This document shows positions 63,048 through 64,000 of a stretch of DNA of 64,000 bases, one piece after another; position 1 is the stretch's first letter; the number at the start of each line of letters is the position of its first letter. Source of the stretch: Straminergon stramineum (taxonomy: Eukaryota; Streptophyta; Bryopsida; Hypnales; Calliergonaceae); contig OY987267.1 of NCBI GenBank assembly GCA_963920665.1, positions 16,182,001 to 16,246,000 on the forward strand, read 5' to 3'. The notes under the pieces were generated by a model. It was not told where the DNA came from. It saw nothing but the letters and a program-made list of their open reading frames with translations, and ran no database searches. Position numbers and translations under genes: made by a program.

Positions 63048-64000
63048 CCCTATTGTCTAATTTTGTAACTCATCACTTGCCTTTGATTTTCTCTTTTCTT
63101 TTACAACACAACTTGGTACAATTATTATATGCAATTTTTAGGTTTTTTGCAACTTGTTTTAGAGTAGTGCATGTGGGGGAGTTCCTTGAACTAGGTCCTA
63201 ATGAAAAGTGTAAAGTGTTTTCATGATTTTCACAGTTGAAAATTTAAACATGCAAGTCTTGATTTGGAGTTATTTGCGATTCGTATTTAATAAAAAAGTA
63301 ATTTCATTTCAACAATTGCAAAGGGGATTGTATAACAAGTTTGTTGGATCTTCATTTGAACAAAAGGGTTTTAGAAGTGCATTTTAGTATGCTAACGCAA
63401 TTTCTAGTTGTTCGTGTCACCTCCAATATCAAAAAAATCTTTTAGGCAATTTTCTCCAAAATTGTGGAGAGGGGCAACATACAAAAAATAGGATATTTAC
63501 ATTTCTCTTGTTATAATCTCACATCTCACATGCAATTTTACACTCAAAACTAGTATGCACACTAATAAGCAAGCTCTTTAAACATCTATACAATTAAATT
63601 TTGAAAAAGAAATAATTTGCTTCATTGGGGATAACCCAAGCTCATGCTCTTTTTCATAGGAAAAACACACTTAAAAAGGCTTGTGCACTTAGGGATTTAA
63701 GGATGTGGCCCCCCTTGACTAAGTAGCCAAGCCAAAAATGTTGTAATTATTGAATCAACAAGTACATTCTTTATTTTTACAGTGAACAATGAAGTCATCC
63801 ATCAACCACTTTTTGGTCTTGGTGTCCTTCAAGGATTAATGACAAGACTCTAGCAATTAGTTCTCATGAAGATGATTAAAAAGATACTTGGCTAAAAAAT
63901 GACTAAAAAAAAATGTATTGAACAACCATTGGATCTAGTGACTAGACACTTGAAAATTGTATGAAAGATAGGAACTTTTTATTTCAAGCTGGTAAAGTTT
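63048..64000. other. Intergenic to window end
   Basis: A TTAA-type element end (TCCTTCAAGGATTAA) lies near 63823-63839. Its partner is not clear. No gene seen. Confidence 0.4.

Overview
The window looks like nuclear DNA of a land plant. It is strongly AT-rich, its genes are split by GT-AG introns, and the four genes I can rebuild all belong to plant families. The type-2-like metallothionein, the PLM-type sphingolipid enzyme and the C-type lectin receptor-like kinase are each plant-specific. Long AT-rich stretches full of small inverted-repeat transposons would suit a non-seed plant such as a moss, lycophyte or fern, but this is a weak inference and I cannot name a species.

The four genes were assembled by hand from conserved motifs, splice sites and codon phase. 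(1) 849-4519, minus strand, four exons, 431 aa: a sphingomyelin-synthase-like membrane protein related to Arabidopsis PHLOEM UNLOADING MODULATOR. (2) 18497-22693, minus, nine exons, 500 aa: a membrane-anchored aspartic protease of the APCB1 type, with one GC-AG intron and an altered second catalytic motif. (3) 41277-44220, plus, five exons, 584 aa: a C-type lectin receptor-like kinase of the At1g52310 type with no DFG aspartate. (4) 55331-56329, plus, three exons, 59 aa: a cysteine-rich metallothionein with a clear TATA box. The genes do not form a pathway. They are separate eukaryotic units 13-18 kb apart or less, with GC-richer flanks.

Much of the remaining sequence is short non-autonomous DNA transposons, many recognisable from terminal inverted repeats and target-site duplications. 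They include TA-flanked elements with CAGGTAGAACC-type ends (one carrying a second element), CACTA elements with 3-bp duplications, a Mutator-like element with a 9-bp duplication and long inverted repeats sitting inside another element, and a group of elements ending TTAA-CCC/GGG-TTAA that look like piggyBac-type insertions. Two 50-bp-unit minisatellites and a long, nearly perfect hairpin near 26.8 kb also stand out.

I saw no rRNA, convincing tRNA, CRISPR array, viral gene or organellar segment, and no intact transposase or reverse transcriptase. The AT-rich stretches (about 6.9-16.6, 34-40 and 48-53 kb) hold no gene I can support. Small-exon genes without familiar motifs could be hidden there.
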